This document shows, piece after piece, positions 1-7,897 of a stretch of DNA of 18,467 nt. The stretch is taken from positions 1-18,467 of the forward strand of contig DATHPP010000442.1 of the NCBI GenBank assembly GCA_035483795.1. The letters run 5' to 3'. The notes under the pieces are model-generated. The model made no database searches. It was not told the origin of the DNA and saw only the letters and a list, made by a program, of their open reading frames with translations. Each line of letters begins with the position of its first letter. Position 1 is the first letter of the stretch. Both the position numbers and the translations under genes were made by a program. This DNA comes from DASXMX01 sp035483795 (GTDB lineage Bacteria > Planctomycetota > Phycisphaerae > Tepidisphaerales > Tepidisphaeraceae).

Positions 1-735
1 CGCGAGCTGGCCCGGCTGGGCGATCGATTCATCGCCGAGGGCGAATACATCGTCCGCCGGTTGCTGGCCAGCGGCTATCCGTGTGAATCGATCGTCGTGG
101 TCGAAAGGCTCGCGGACGAGATTGCCAAAGTCGCACGGCCAGGCGTCGAGATTCTCGTTACCGACGCTGCGCTTCTCCGCCAGATCATCGGCTTCAAGTT
201 TCACTCCGGCGTGCTGGCGGTGGGGCGTCGAAAACTCGAACTTTCGCTCGATGACGTACCTGGTCTGAAGTGCGCGCGATCGACACTGGTGATCTGCCCG
301 GAATTGATCAGCGCCCAGAACATCGGTTCGCTGATCCGCACGTCCGCCGCGTTGGGTGTGGATGCGATGCTCCTGGGCGAGAAATGCTGCGATCCCTTCT
401 GGCGGCAATCCATCCGGATCTCCATGGGCGCCGTCTTCTCCCTCCCGATCGTCCGCTCAAGAAACCTGCATCACGACCTGCACACGCTGCGCGACCGCGG
501 TTTCGAGCTGATCGCGACCGTGCTGGACGAGAATGCCGAGCCGCTCGACACCGCAAGACGATCCGATCGACTGGCGCTGCTGTTCGGAAACGAGTCGCGC
601 GGACTCGATCCGAACGTTATCGAGAAGTGTGATCGTCGAGTCACAATATCCATGCGCGCGGGGATCGATTCGTTGAACGTCTCCATCGCTGCGGGAATCT
701 TTCTTCATCACTTCACGCGGCCGCAGGGCAAATAA
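1..735 (+). CDS. TrmH/SpoU family RNA 2'-O-ribose methyltransferase, 5' end outside window
   Basis: The frame is open from base 1, and the 20 residues before the first TTG (base 61) already look like the family's N-terminal substrate-binding domain (FIAEGEYIVRRLL), so the true start lies upstream of the window. 244 residues are visible. All three SPOUT motifs are present, counted from base 1: NIGSLIRTSAALG at about 107-119, LFGNESRGL at about 194-202, and the SAM-knot motif ending SLNVSIAAGIFL at about 224-235. Family members transfer methyl from SAM to a ribose 2'-OH in 23S rRNA or tRNA. The target (RlmB-like or tRNA Gm18-like) cannot be told from what is visible. The motifs and the conserved Arg, Asn/Glu and Ser residues look intact. 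The next gene follows after 60-120 bases. Confidence 0.93.
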   Translation, partial: RELARLGDRFIAEGEYIVRRLLASGYPCESIVVVERLADEIAKVARPGVEILVTDAALLRQIIGFKFHSGVLAVGRRKLELSLDDVPGLKCARSTLVICPELISAQNIGSLIRTSAALGVDAMLLGEKCCDPFWRQSIRISMGAVFSLPIVRSRNLHHDLHTLRDRGFELIATVLDENAEPLDTARRSDRLALLFGNESRGLDPNVIEKCDRRVTISMRAGIDSLNVSIAAGIFLHHFTRPQGK

Positions 736-858
736 CTTGGGGATCGTCCTGACGCGGCATCAAAGTGATGTAGGATCGAGACGCATTCAAATGGAGTGTG
801 CGTGGGATGCGGCGACCCGAAACCCCTCGAGCTGTCCTATTCGAAGGATCACAAAACT

Positions 859-2445
859 GTGGCGGTCCGCATCAGTGGGTGGCTTGAAAAACTGCCGCCA
901 TGGCTGATTGCACTGGGCCTTACGGCCCCAGTCTGGATGTTCCAGTACTACGGACTGGGCCGGGCGTTTACCTGGCAAAGCGGACGGCTGGCCGAGCACG
1001 TCACATCGTTTTTGTTCTACGCGACCCTGTTCATTCCGAATGCCTTGCGACGACTCAATTGGCGGCACGTGCTGGCTATGCTCGCCCTTGCCGGCTTGCG
1101 ATGCGGCGTTGATGCAGCGATCGCGGGTGGGCCGGTTGGTCTGCCGTATCCTTACTTCTTCATTGTTTGGCCAGCGATATCAATCGCCATCGCGGGCTTT
1201 GGTGAATGGCTTCTTGCCTCCCCTCGGCCGTGGCGATCGCTTCTTTGGGTGATGGCCTTTGCTGCGGCCGCCGGATGCGTGCTTGCCCTCATCCAGCGCC
1301 CGCTGGACTTCACTGGAATCGCTGTATCCATTCCCGGGGGCAGCGGTTCGCGTTATGCCCTGGGCGACATCATTTATTGGCCGACGCTCGTGGTTCTAAC
1401 CTGGATCGCAATTCCAACCGGTTTGGAACTGGGACGCCACGCGTCGAATGGCTACGAACGGCGCATTGCTGCCGGATTGGCAATGGCGTCAGCCGCCGCA
1501 TTCCTTCTGTTCTTCCACATCGTTGTGTACCAACTGGCGCACAGATCGCTGGTGCTCGGCGGTCCTTTCGGCCGCGGTTCGTCGGTTTCGATTTTGGAGA
1601 CGCGCGGGAATCTGTCTGATCAGCAGGCACTTTGGGATGCGCTGGAGACGGCCGACTGGTCGAAGTCGGCCTACGAGGAATGGCCGGACTATCGAAAGAT
1701 TTGCGTCGACGTTCTTGTAAGGCAGGATCGGGGTGCGGCGGCCCGACGCCTTTCAAAGATGCTTCGCGATAGACCATCGCAGGCGTTGGCGAACTTCGCC
1801 GCTCGAGTACTGGCCGACGAGCGTCGGTACGAGGCCGCGCCGCTCCTGACGCGATTCGCGCTCTTGCGCGACTCGGAATGCACCGAGGCGCTGGAGGCGA
1901 TGAAGGTGCCCTGCGCCGCGATCGCGATCGTCTGGGGGATTTCCCCTTACGAGCTCCCAATGTCGCCGACAGCAGATTTTCCGATCGGCCAAGCGCGAAG
2001 GGAGAGACTCGCTCAGATCCTGGGTAGAGACGCCGGTCCGAATCTAAGCGACTGGACCTCATACTATGAGGCGGTCGCGGACCGAATGCCCACACCTTTG
2101 TCCGAAAAGCTGGCAGCCGAGACGAATCGAGTCACCCAAGCGATGGTGTCGTACTGGGCCGCCGCCGAACGGCTTGCCAAAGCCGAGTATCGATTGGCAG
2201 CCCTGCGCTTGAAGGCGGACGGCATCGACAAACAGGGTGGGGAATGGGCGGCAATCGAGTTACAAGAGGGATACATACCAAAGGCATTCACCGACATGGC
2301 GGTCCCGCCGCCGGATTGGGGAGTCCGAGACGTGGCGAGCCTGGAGAAGGAAATAGCCGATTACTCCGCCCGGGTTGATACGATGATTGCCAAATTCGAT
2401 ACTCAGGCAGTCGCGCCATCCACTTCCCCGTCCTCATCGCGTTGA
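859..2445 (+). CDS. Hypothetical polytopic membrane protein with soluble C-terminal half
   Basis: I do not recognise this family. The first ~230 residues hold about seven hydrophobic segments (roughly 13-31, 46-62, 69-88, 97-115, 125-142, 170-190, 204-226). The remaining ~300 residues are soluble, charged and mostly helical. A stretch near residues 255-350 has paired-helix character that could be TPR-like, and there are heptad-like segments towards the end. Start choice: GTG at 859 has AAGGA at 844-848 with a 10-nt spacer. The upstream in-frame GTG at 796 (21 codons longer) has no ribosome binding site, and its extra residues (CVGCGDPKPL...) are not membrane-like. A poor promoter match (CTGACG, 16 nt, TAGGAT at 771-776) lies upstream. 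The stop codon lies inside a hairpin at the border with a truncated toxin gene, so the C-terminus may have been altered by rearrangement. Function unknown. Confidence 0.75.
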   Translation: MAVRISGWLEKLPPWLIALGLTAPVWMFQYYGLGRAFTWQSGRLAEHVTSFLFYATLFIPNALRRLNWRHVLAMLALAGLRCGVDAAIAGGPVGLPYPYFFIVWPAISIAIAGFGEWLLASPRPWRSLLWVMAFAAAAGCVLALIQRPLDFTGIAVSIPGGSGSRYALGDIIYWPTLVVLTWIAIPTGLELGRHASNGYERRIAAGLAMASAAAFLLFFHIVVYQLAHRSLVLGGPFGRGSSVSILETRGNLSDQQALWDALETADWSKSAYEEWPDYRKICVDVLVRQDRGAAARRLSKMLRDRPSQALANFAARVLADERRYEAAPLLTRFALLRDSECTEALEAMKVPCAAIAIVWGISPYELPMSPTADFPIGQARRERLAQILGRDAGPNLSDWTSYYEAVADRMPTPLSEKLAAETNRVTQAMVSYWAAAERLAKAEYRLAALRLKADGIDKQGGEWAAIELQEGYIPKAFTDMAVPPPDWGVRDVASLEKEIADYSARVDTMIAKFDTQAVAPSTSPSSSR

Positions 2446-2448
2446 CCA

Positions 2449-2652
2449 AACTTGGTCATCATCGCGCCCATGACGACCGCGCAGAAGCGATACCCGTCTC
2501 GCGTGTCGTGCAAGTTCGGCGGCAAGGAGGGGCAAATTGCGCTCGACCAACTCCGAACCGTGGATCGGTCGCGATTGGTGAAACACCTCGGTGATCTCGA
2601 TTCGTCCGCCGCGGCCCGAATCGTGCGGACGCTCCTGGAGATATTCGGTTAG
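2449..2652 (+). pseudogene. 5'-truncated MazF/PemK-type toxin remnant
   Basis: The translated frame reads VIIAPMTT, then YPSRV, then FGGKEGQIALDQLRTVDRSR followed by LVKHLG. This matches the C-terminal two thirds of MazF/PemK endoribonucleases, where 'V(V/I)APMT', 'DQ(I/L)RTVDKSRL' and 'K(R/K)LG' are characteristic. Intact toxins are about 105-120 residues and start with a strand containing R-G-(E/D)-(I/V). That N-terminal part, which holds an essential section of the fold, is missing. The same frame carries the stop codon of the preceding membrane-protein gene just upstream (2443-2445). Only TTG (2452) or ATG (2470) starts would be possible, and neither restores the domain. No MazE-like antitoxin gene is next to it. 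A 7-bp hairpin (TGACCAA/TTGGTCA, 2443-2458) sits exactly at the junction. I call it a decayed remnant, by motif recognition only. Confidence 0.7.
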
Positions 2653-2704
2653 AACGAACAACACCGGAATCTCCTCTGGCACGAAGCCCGCGAAATCTAT
2701 CGCA

Positions 2705-2748
2705 GAAAAAATTTTCCTATTGATTCTCATGCCCCCGCACTCTATATT
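2705..2748 (+). promoter_or_regulatory. recA promoter (sigma70-like, with AT-rich upstream element)
   Basis: TTGATT at 2720-2725 and TATATT at 2743-2748 are separated by exactly 17 nt, a near-consensus sigma70-type promoter. An AT-rich palindromic stretch (GAAAAAATTTTC, 2705-2716) lies directly upstream, where an UP element would sit. Predicted transcription start is about 2755, giving a leader of about 168 nt before recA. I saw no LexA box of the CTGT-N8-ACAG or GAAC-N4-GTTC type here, but LexA sites in this group may differ. Confidence 0.65.
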
Positions 2749-2775
2749 CCGATGGCCAAACAAACACTGAACAGG

Positions 2776-2847
2776 GACGGCATGGTGACTTCCGTCGAGT
2801 TCAGTTGTGGGGACGGGTTCAAAACCCGTCGCCCGCGTTAAGTCACC
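2776..2847 (+). ncRNA. Candidate structured recA leader RNA (H-type pseudoknot with internal 13-bp hairpin)
   Basis: Four complementary blocks nest in a pseudoknot layout. Stem 1: GACGG 2776-2780 with CCGTC 2792-2796, loop of 11 nt. Stem 2: eight of those loop bases (GGTGACTT, 2784-2791) pair perfectly with AAGTCACC at 2840-2847. Between them, GTGGG (2807-2811) and GACGGGTT (2812-2819) pair with AACCCGTC (2823-2830) and CCCGC (2832-2836), a 13-bp hairpin with one bulged G and a 3-base loop. The blocks can also pair in other ways (GACGG 2776-2780 with CCGTC 2826-2830), so two exclusive folds are possible. It lies between the predicted recA transcription start and recA. I do not recognise it as a known riboswitch class. 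The base pairing is seen directly; the function is inference. Confidence 0.45.
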
Positions 2848-2853
2848 GATCAT

Positions 2854-2880
2854 TTGCCGGCTGCCAAGCATACCCGGCAA
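2854..2880 (+). promoter_or_regulatory. Second leader hairpin upstream of recA
   Basis: TTGCCGG (2854-2860) pairs perfectly with CCGGCAA (2874-2880) around a 13-nt loop. It lies between the pseudoknot candidate and the recA ribosome binding site (AAGGAG at 2910-2915). There is no U-tract, so it is not an obvious intrinsic terminator. It may shape the leader or act as an mRNA stabiliser. Confidence 0.35.
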
Positions 2881-2922
2881 CACATAGTGAAGGCCCAAAA
2901 CCTTCACGCAAGGAGACCTCTC

Positions 2923-4095
2923 ATGGCCAAGACCATGGAGAAGGCGGAGCCCAAGGCTCCCGCCAAGGAAGCGGCGTCTGTCAAGGATTCGGCACCCTCC
3001 CGTCCTCAGCCTCAGCCGCAATCCCAGCGCGATTCGGCCCCGCGCGATCCGGCCCGTGAATCGGCCCTCACCCGCGCGGTCCAGCAGATCGAAAAGCAGT
3101 TCGGCAAAGGGGCCGTCATGAAGCTGGACGGCAACAGCATCCAGCCGATCGAGGGCATCCCCACCGGAAGCCTCAGCCTCGACATCGCGCTGGGCGGCGC
3201 GGGCATCCCGCGCGGAAGAGTGATCGAAATCTTCGGCCCTGAGTCCAGCGGCAAGACAACGCTCACGCTGCACATCATTTCCAGCACGCAGCGGCTCGGC
3301 GGCGTCGCCGCGTTCATCGATGCCGAGCACGCCCTCGATCCCTCCTGGGCCAAGCGTCTGGGCGTCAAGCTCGACGACCTGCTCGTCTCCCAACCCGACA
3401 CCGGCGAGCAGGCGCTGGAAATCTGCGAGTTGCTCGTGCGATCCAACGCCGTCGACGTGATCGTCATCGACTCGGTTGCCGCCCTGATCCCACGGGCCGA
3501 AATCGAAGGCGAAATGGGTGACGCCCACGTCGGCCTTCAGGCCCGGCTCATGAGCCAGGCCCTCCGCAAGCTCACCGGCTGTATCTCCAAGAGCAAGTGC
3601 ACCGTCATCTTCATCAACCAGATCCGCGAGAAGATCGGCGTGATGTTCGGAAACCCCGAGACCACGCCCGGCGGGCGGGCGCTCAAGTTCTACGCCTCCA
3701 TCCGCATCGACGTCCGCCGTACCGGCACCATCAAGGAGGCCGAAGTCTCCATTGGCAACCGCACGCGGGCGCGGGTGGTAAAAAATAAAATCGCGCCGCC
3801 GTTCCGCGACGCCGAGTTCGACATCATGTTCGACCGCGGCATCAGCTACGAGGGCGATTTGGTCGACCTTGCGGCCCTTGCCAATGTTGTCGAAAAAACC
3901 GGCGCCTGGTACAACTACAAGTCCACGCGGCTCGGGCAGGGCCGGGAAAATGCCAAGCAGTTTCTCGCGACCAATCCCGATCTGGCCGATGAAATTCGGC
4001 AGGCCGTGCTTCAGAGCAAGGGCCTGTTGAATGCCGAGCGGGCCTTGGAAACCGCCACGGGTGTGCCAAGCGAGCAGCCGGCCGGAGCGGCCTGA
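2923..4095 (+). CDS. recA: RecA recombinase
   Basis: RecA, 390 residues. It forms ATP-dependent filaments on single-stranded DNA, drives strand exchange and stimulates LexA self-cleavage. Walker A GPESSGKT at 105-112, Walker B VIVIDS at 179-184, DNA-binding loop L1 around PRAEIEGEMGD (190-200), loop L2 around GNPETTPGGRALK (243-255), followed by the conserved C-terminal domain. ATG 2923 is chosen over the in-frame TTG at 2854 because AAGGAG (2910-2915) sits 7 nt before it, the best ribosome binding site in the window. Compared with E. coli RecA it has an extra ~30-residue N-terminal segment rich in Ala, Pro, Gln, Lys and Asp, and it ends in a neutral PSEQPAGAA tail instead of a strongly acidic one. 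It appears monocistronic, with its own promoter and a structured leader. Confidence 0.98.
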   Translation: MAKTMEKAEPKAPAKEAASVKDSAPSRPQPQPQSQRDSAPRDPARESALTRAVQQIEKQFGKGAVMKLDGNSIQPIEGIPTGSLSLDIALGGAGIPRGRVIEIFGPESSGKTTLTLHIISSTQRLGGVAAFIDAEHALDPSWAKRLGVKLDDLLVSQPDTGEQALEICELLVRSNAVDVIVIDSVAALIPRAEIEGEMGDAHVGLQARLMSQALRKLTGCISKSKCTVIFINQIREKIGVMFGNPETTPGGRALKFYASIRIDVRRTGTIKEAEVSIGNRTRARVVKNKIAPPFRDAEFDIMFDRGISYEGDLVDLAALANVVEKTGAWYNYKSTRLGQGRENAKQFLATNPDLADEIRQAVLQSKGLLNAERALETATGVPSEQPAGAA

Positions 4096-4109
4096 CGGAC
4101 CCCGGTCCG
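4096..4109 (+). terminator. Hairpin directly after recA, possible terminator without U-tract
   Basis: CGGACC (4096-4101) and GGTCCG (4104-4109) form a perfect short hairpin starting one base after the recA stop codon. No run of T follows, so intrinsic termination is unproven. It may be a 3'-end stabiliser or a Rho-dependent end. Confidence 0.3.
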
Positions 4110-4178
4110 CCAGACAGAAAACGCAACTGCCGGCTGCGGGCAACCAATCGCGACATTCAGAATTCTCTCTCGGCGCAT

Positions 4179-4207
4179 TTTGGCAATGCCAAAGAGGGTG
4201 GTATAGT
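4179..4207 (+). promoter_or_regulatory. htrA-like gene promoter with operator-like palindrome over the -35
   Basis: TTGGCA (4180-4185), a 16-nt spacer and TATAGT (4202-4207) form a good sigma70-type promoter, giving a start near 4214 and a leader of about 78 nt. The -35 lies inside a perfect 15-bp palindrome TTTGGCA-A-TGCCAAA (4179-4193). A dimeric regulator bound there would block the -35, so it is a plausible operator. The regulator is unknown. Confidence 0.5.
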
Positions 4208-4291
4208 CGCACGCGGGCCAGGGATTGCAGGGAAGGTTGCCTGTGGTTCTGATCCGCGCGGCAGTTCGGGTTCTGTCGTCAGGGTGCCAAA

Positions 4292-5746
4292 ATGGGTGTT
4301 CGGCTCCGTCGGTTGGGTCGTGCGGGAAGTGTTGCGCTGACGGCATTGTCGGCCGGATTTCTCGTCTCCTGTCAGTCTCAGAGTAATCCTCAAGCCACTG
4401 CCGCATCGGCGCGGATCGCGGTAACGGACAACTTCGGCGCGCCCGATCTCGAGCAGCAATTCGAGGACGTGGCCAACCGCGTGTCACCGGCGGTAGTGGC
4501 CATCTCGGCCACCGAAGCGCCGATCGACGCCGACGCGGGCCTGGGCGCCGACGATCTCAATGCCGACAAGCTGGCCGGCCTGCTCGAGACCGTCGATCGC
4601 ACCGTCGGCACCGGGTTCGTCATCGACGCCGACGGCTACATCGTCACCAACGACCACGTCATCGAAAAGGCGCAGCAGCTCTGGGTCACCACCGACGCGC
4701 ACAAGGTTTATCCGGCGATGGTCGTCGGCACCGATCCGCGGGCCGACGTGGCCGTCCTCAAAGTGCCCGCGGCAAACCTGCCGATTGTGCACTTCTCGCG
4801 CAACGCCGCCCGCCGCGGCCAATGGACGATCGCGGTCGGCAACCCGTACGGCCTGGCTGGCGGAGGGGAAATGGCCGTCAGCATCGGCGTCGTCAGCGCC
4901 CTCAACCGCTCGCTCCCGCGGCTTTCGGGCAAGGAAGACCGCCTCTACAGCGACCTCATTCAAACCACCGCCCAGATCAATCCGGGAAATTCCGGTGGCC
5001 CGCTCTTCGACCTCCGGGGCGAGGTCATCGGCATCAACACCGCCGTCATCCTCCCCCAGAAACAGACCAACGGGATCGGCTTTGCCATTCCGGTGGATTC
5101 CCATATTCTGCGGCTGATCGACGATCTGAAGCAGGGCCGTGAAGTGGTTCACGGGTATCTGGGCGTTTCGGTCAGCTCCGCGACCCCGCGGCAGCGCCGT
5201 GACGCCGGGCTGGAATCTGACGCGGCCGGCGCCTGCATCGAATCCGTCGAGCTGGGTTCACCGGCGGCCGTCGCCCGACTGCATGCTGGCGACATCATTG
5301 CCCAACTCGACGGGCAGACCGTCCACGACAGCGAAGATTTCGTCCGCCTCGTCGGCCTCTGTCCCGTCGCCCAGCCGGTCGATGCCGTGATCTACCGCGA
5401 CGGGCCGCGCACCGTCTCCATCACGCTCCGGCCCCGCGCCCTGCGAGGCCAGGCCTCGTCAGAGCAAAATACGCGATGGCGTTGGAAGGGGATGTTATTG
5501 GGTCCCATCCCCGCCTGCTGGGATTTCGGCTCCGCCAAGCGGCCGGCGGGCGTCATGGTCATCGCGCTGGACAATCGCATCCCCCGCTCCGATCCCGGCC
5601 TCAAACCCGGCGCCGTCATCACCAGCGTCGGCGGCAAGGCCGTCCGCGACCTCGGCCAGTTCCGCCAGATCGTCGAAGGCCTCGGCGCCCAGGAATGCCG
5701 CTTCGAGCTGGCCAATCCCACCGGCCCGGTCGTCGCCGCCAATTGA
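4292..5746 (+). CDS. HtrA/DegP-type trypsin-like serine protease, predicted lipoprotein, with C-terminal PDZ domains
   Basis: 484 residues. The N-terminus has basic residues, a hydrophobic core and the lipobox L-V-S-C (Cys27), so it is predicted to be lipid-anchored outside the cytoplasmic membrane. The protease domain (about 55-280) has the full triad: His122 in TNDHV, Asp152 in DPRADVAVLKV, Ser234 in NPGNSGGPL. A first PDZ domain spans about 287-380 (HGYLGVSVSS, then AGDIIAQLDG) and a second PDZ-like domain about 400-478 (GLKPGAVITSVGGKAV). HtrA proteins degrade or hold misfolded envelope proteins. ATG 4292 has a modest AGGG about 8 nt upstream. It has its own promoter with a palindrome over the -35. 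A DegP-like soluble protein is less likely because of the lipobox. Linker 77-97 is Asp/Ala-rich, lies before the His residue and is a little longer than usual. Confidence 0.93.
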   Translation: MGVRLRRLGRAGSVALTALSAGFLVSCQSQSNPQATAASARIAVTDNFGAPDLEQQFEDVANRVSPAVVAISATEAPIDADAGLGADDLNADKLAGLLETVDRTVGTGFVIDADGYIVTNDHVIEKAQQLWVTTDAHKVYPAMVVGTDPRADVAVLKVPAANLPIVHFSRNAARRGQWTIAVGNPYGLAGGGEMAVSIGVVSALNRSLPRLSGKEDRLYSDLIQTTAQINPGNSGGPLFDLRGEVIGINTAVILPQKQTNGIGFAIPVDSHILRLIDDLKQGREVVHGYLGVSVSSATPRQRRDAGLESDAAGACIESVELGSPAAVARLHAGDIIAQLDGQTVHDSEDFVRLVGLCPVAQPVDAVIYRDGPRTVSITLRPRALRGQASSEQNTRWRWKGMLLGPIPACWDFGSAKRPAGVMVIALDNRIPRSDPGLKPGAVITSVGGKAVRDLGQFRQIVEGLGAQECRFELANPTGPVVAAN

Positions 5747-5776
5747 CCGCTCCCAAAGGTGGTGCAGGGGATGATC

Positions 5777-5803
5777 CGGGAGGGACGAGGCTCCCGCCGA
5801 GCC
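5777..5803 (+). promoter_or_regulatory. Competing hairpins between htrA-like gene and moxR-like gene
   Basis: CGGGAG (5777-5782) can pair with CTCCCG (5791-5796), and GGCTC (5789-5793) can pair with GAGCC (5799-5803). The two stems share bases, so only one can form. There is no U-tract. This could be a weak transcript end or an incidental GC-rich fold. The rest of the 196-bp gap (5747-5942) shows no gene. Confidence 0.2.
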
Positions 5804-5926
5804 GCATTTCGCCCGTCCCGCAAGCCGCGGGTCGGCAGCAGCCTCGCCTCCCAAGTGCGTTTGCGATTGCCCTGACGACCCGCGCTTCCGCACCTGTGCG
5901 ACTTCGCGTCCTCCTCACCCATCGAC

Positions 5927-5932
5927 TATAGT
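5927..5932 (+). promoter_or_regulatory. -10 element TATAGT immediately before the MoxR gene
   Basis: TATAGT lies 10 nt before ATG 5943, with no good -35 at the usual distance (best is a TTCGCG-like match). If used, the transcript would start at about 5939, so the mRNA would be leaderless or carry fewer than 10 untranslated bases. This fits the absence of a Shine-Dalgarno sequence before 5943 and 5949. Confidence 0.35.
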
Positions 5933-5942
5933 AGCGAGCCGC

Positions 5943-6983
<1,041 letters not shown>

Positions 6984-7110
6984 CAACGAGGGGGAGACAA
7001 GGAGAAGGGAGACAAGGAGACGAGGCCACTCCGATCCTAATCGTAATCCTGCTCGTACTCTTACTCCTCTTCCTAATCCTGATCTTTCTCCTTCTCCTTC
7101 TCGTCCGTTT
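6984..7110. repeat. Low-complexity purine tract followed by pyrimidine tract
   Basis: Straight after the MoxR stop codon, about 35 bases are nearly pure purine with GGAGACAAGGAGA-like repeats, followed after ~25 bases by ~70 bases of C/T-rich sequence built on decayed CTCCTTCTC-like units. The two arms are roughly complementary and could form an imperfect hairpin. One frame across it encodes an almost all-Leu/Ile stretch, which I consider a by-product of the pyrimidine repeat rather than a membrane protein. Confidence 0.5.
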
Positions 7111-7150
7111 CGCCTTCCACGGTTGCGCGGCCTCTTCGATCCACCTGCCA

Positions 7151-7423
7151 CTACCCAGAGGTTGCGGATTGTGTGACGCGCGCGCCGCATTCCGGGCAGA
7201 CGCCGCTGGTGTTGCCGGTGAGATTGTACGAGCAGACGTGGCACACGCCGGGCAGCGCCGTCTTATGCCGAGCCGACCACAGCCAAATCGCAGGAAGGAT
7301 TGCGGCCAGAGATGCTAACAGTAGACCTTTGCATTTGCGGGAGCTAGGGCGCACCACACGCGGCGCGTCTTCGCACTTGATACGGGCGGGCCATCTTTCT
7401 TTGGGATCAGTCGTCGGGTTCAC
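7151..7423 (-). CDS. Small membrane protein with C-terminal zinc ribbon
   Basis: 90 residues. A basic, Cys-containing N-terminus (1-32), one hydrophobic helix at about 33-49 (GLLLASLAAILPAIWLW) and a C-terminal four-cysteine ribbon: Cys61-x2-Cys64, Y-N-L-T-G-N-T-S-G, Cys76-P-E-Cys79-G. I associate the motif C-x2-C-x-Y-N-L-T-G...C-P-E-C-G with many short planctomycete proteins of unknown function, usually with one or two membrane helices. Zn binding is inferred from the cysteine spacing. The GTG start at 7423 has no ribosome binding site and is uncertain, since the frame stays open upstream. It is isolated in a repeat-rich spacer, with neighbours on other strands or distant. Confidence 0.55.
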   Translation of the reverse strand: MNPTTDPKERWPARIKCEDAPRVVRPSSRKCKGLLLASLAAILPAIWLWSARHKTALPGVCHVCSYNLTGNTSGVCPECGARVTQSATSG

Positions 7424-7897
7424 CGCGGAGGGACGCGGAGGGTTCCAGCTTGTTGACCATCGGCTTGAGACCGTCTTTAGGTTGAATCATGTTGAAGTTG
7501 AGCGCTGATCTGGTTGATGTCCCTCATCCGCAATCCTCCGCGATCCTCCGCGGCCTCCGCGGTTTGCTCTTTCGAGCCTGACATGATTCCCAAAACGCCC
7601 GCGTGGACTGTGGCGCACCCGCGGCCGGCTTCGGACCGGCGCCGAAGTTGACGGGCGAGCGCGGCGCACGGAGATTGTCACAGTCGTGGCGGAAGAGCAG
7701 TTCAATCCCGATGACCCAGGTCTGAAGAGACCGGAGCCGCGTCCGTTGCTTCAGTACGGTCAGCACGATCCCTGGTGGCGGACCAAGTTAGACTAGCTCG
7801 GCGGCCCATCGTTCTGCGTTCGCCTTGCCAATCTGATTCCTTGACGATTTTATTTGCATCGCGCGAGTCCGATTGTTCGTGATCCAGCGGACGCGCG

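Noticed and set aside
2812..2836. T-arm-like sequence GGGTTCAAAACCC suggesting a tRNA or tmRNA end
   Set aside because: No matching D and anticodon arms, no 7-bp acceptor stem and no CCA. The bases fit the leader pseudoknot better.
2434..4212. 592-codon open frame on the minus strand opposite recA
   Set aside because: Antisense shadow of recA in GC-rich DNA. Its translation has no family features, while the plus strand encodes a complete RecA.
7524..7766. 80-codon minus-strand frame and the opposing 7587-7796 plus-strand frame
   Set aside because: Both look partly protein-like but neither has a good start, ribosome binding site or known motif, so no gene was called.
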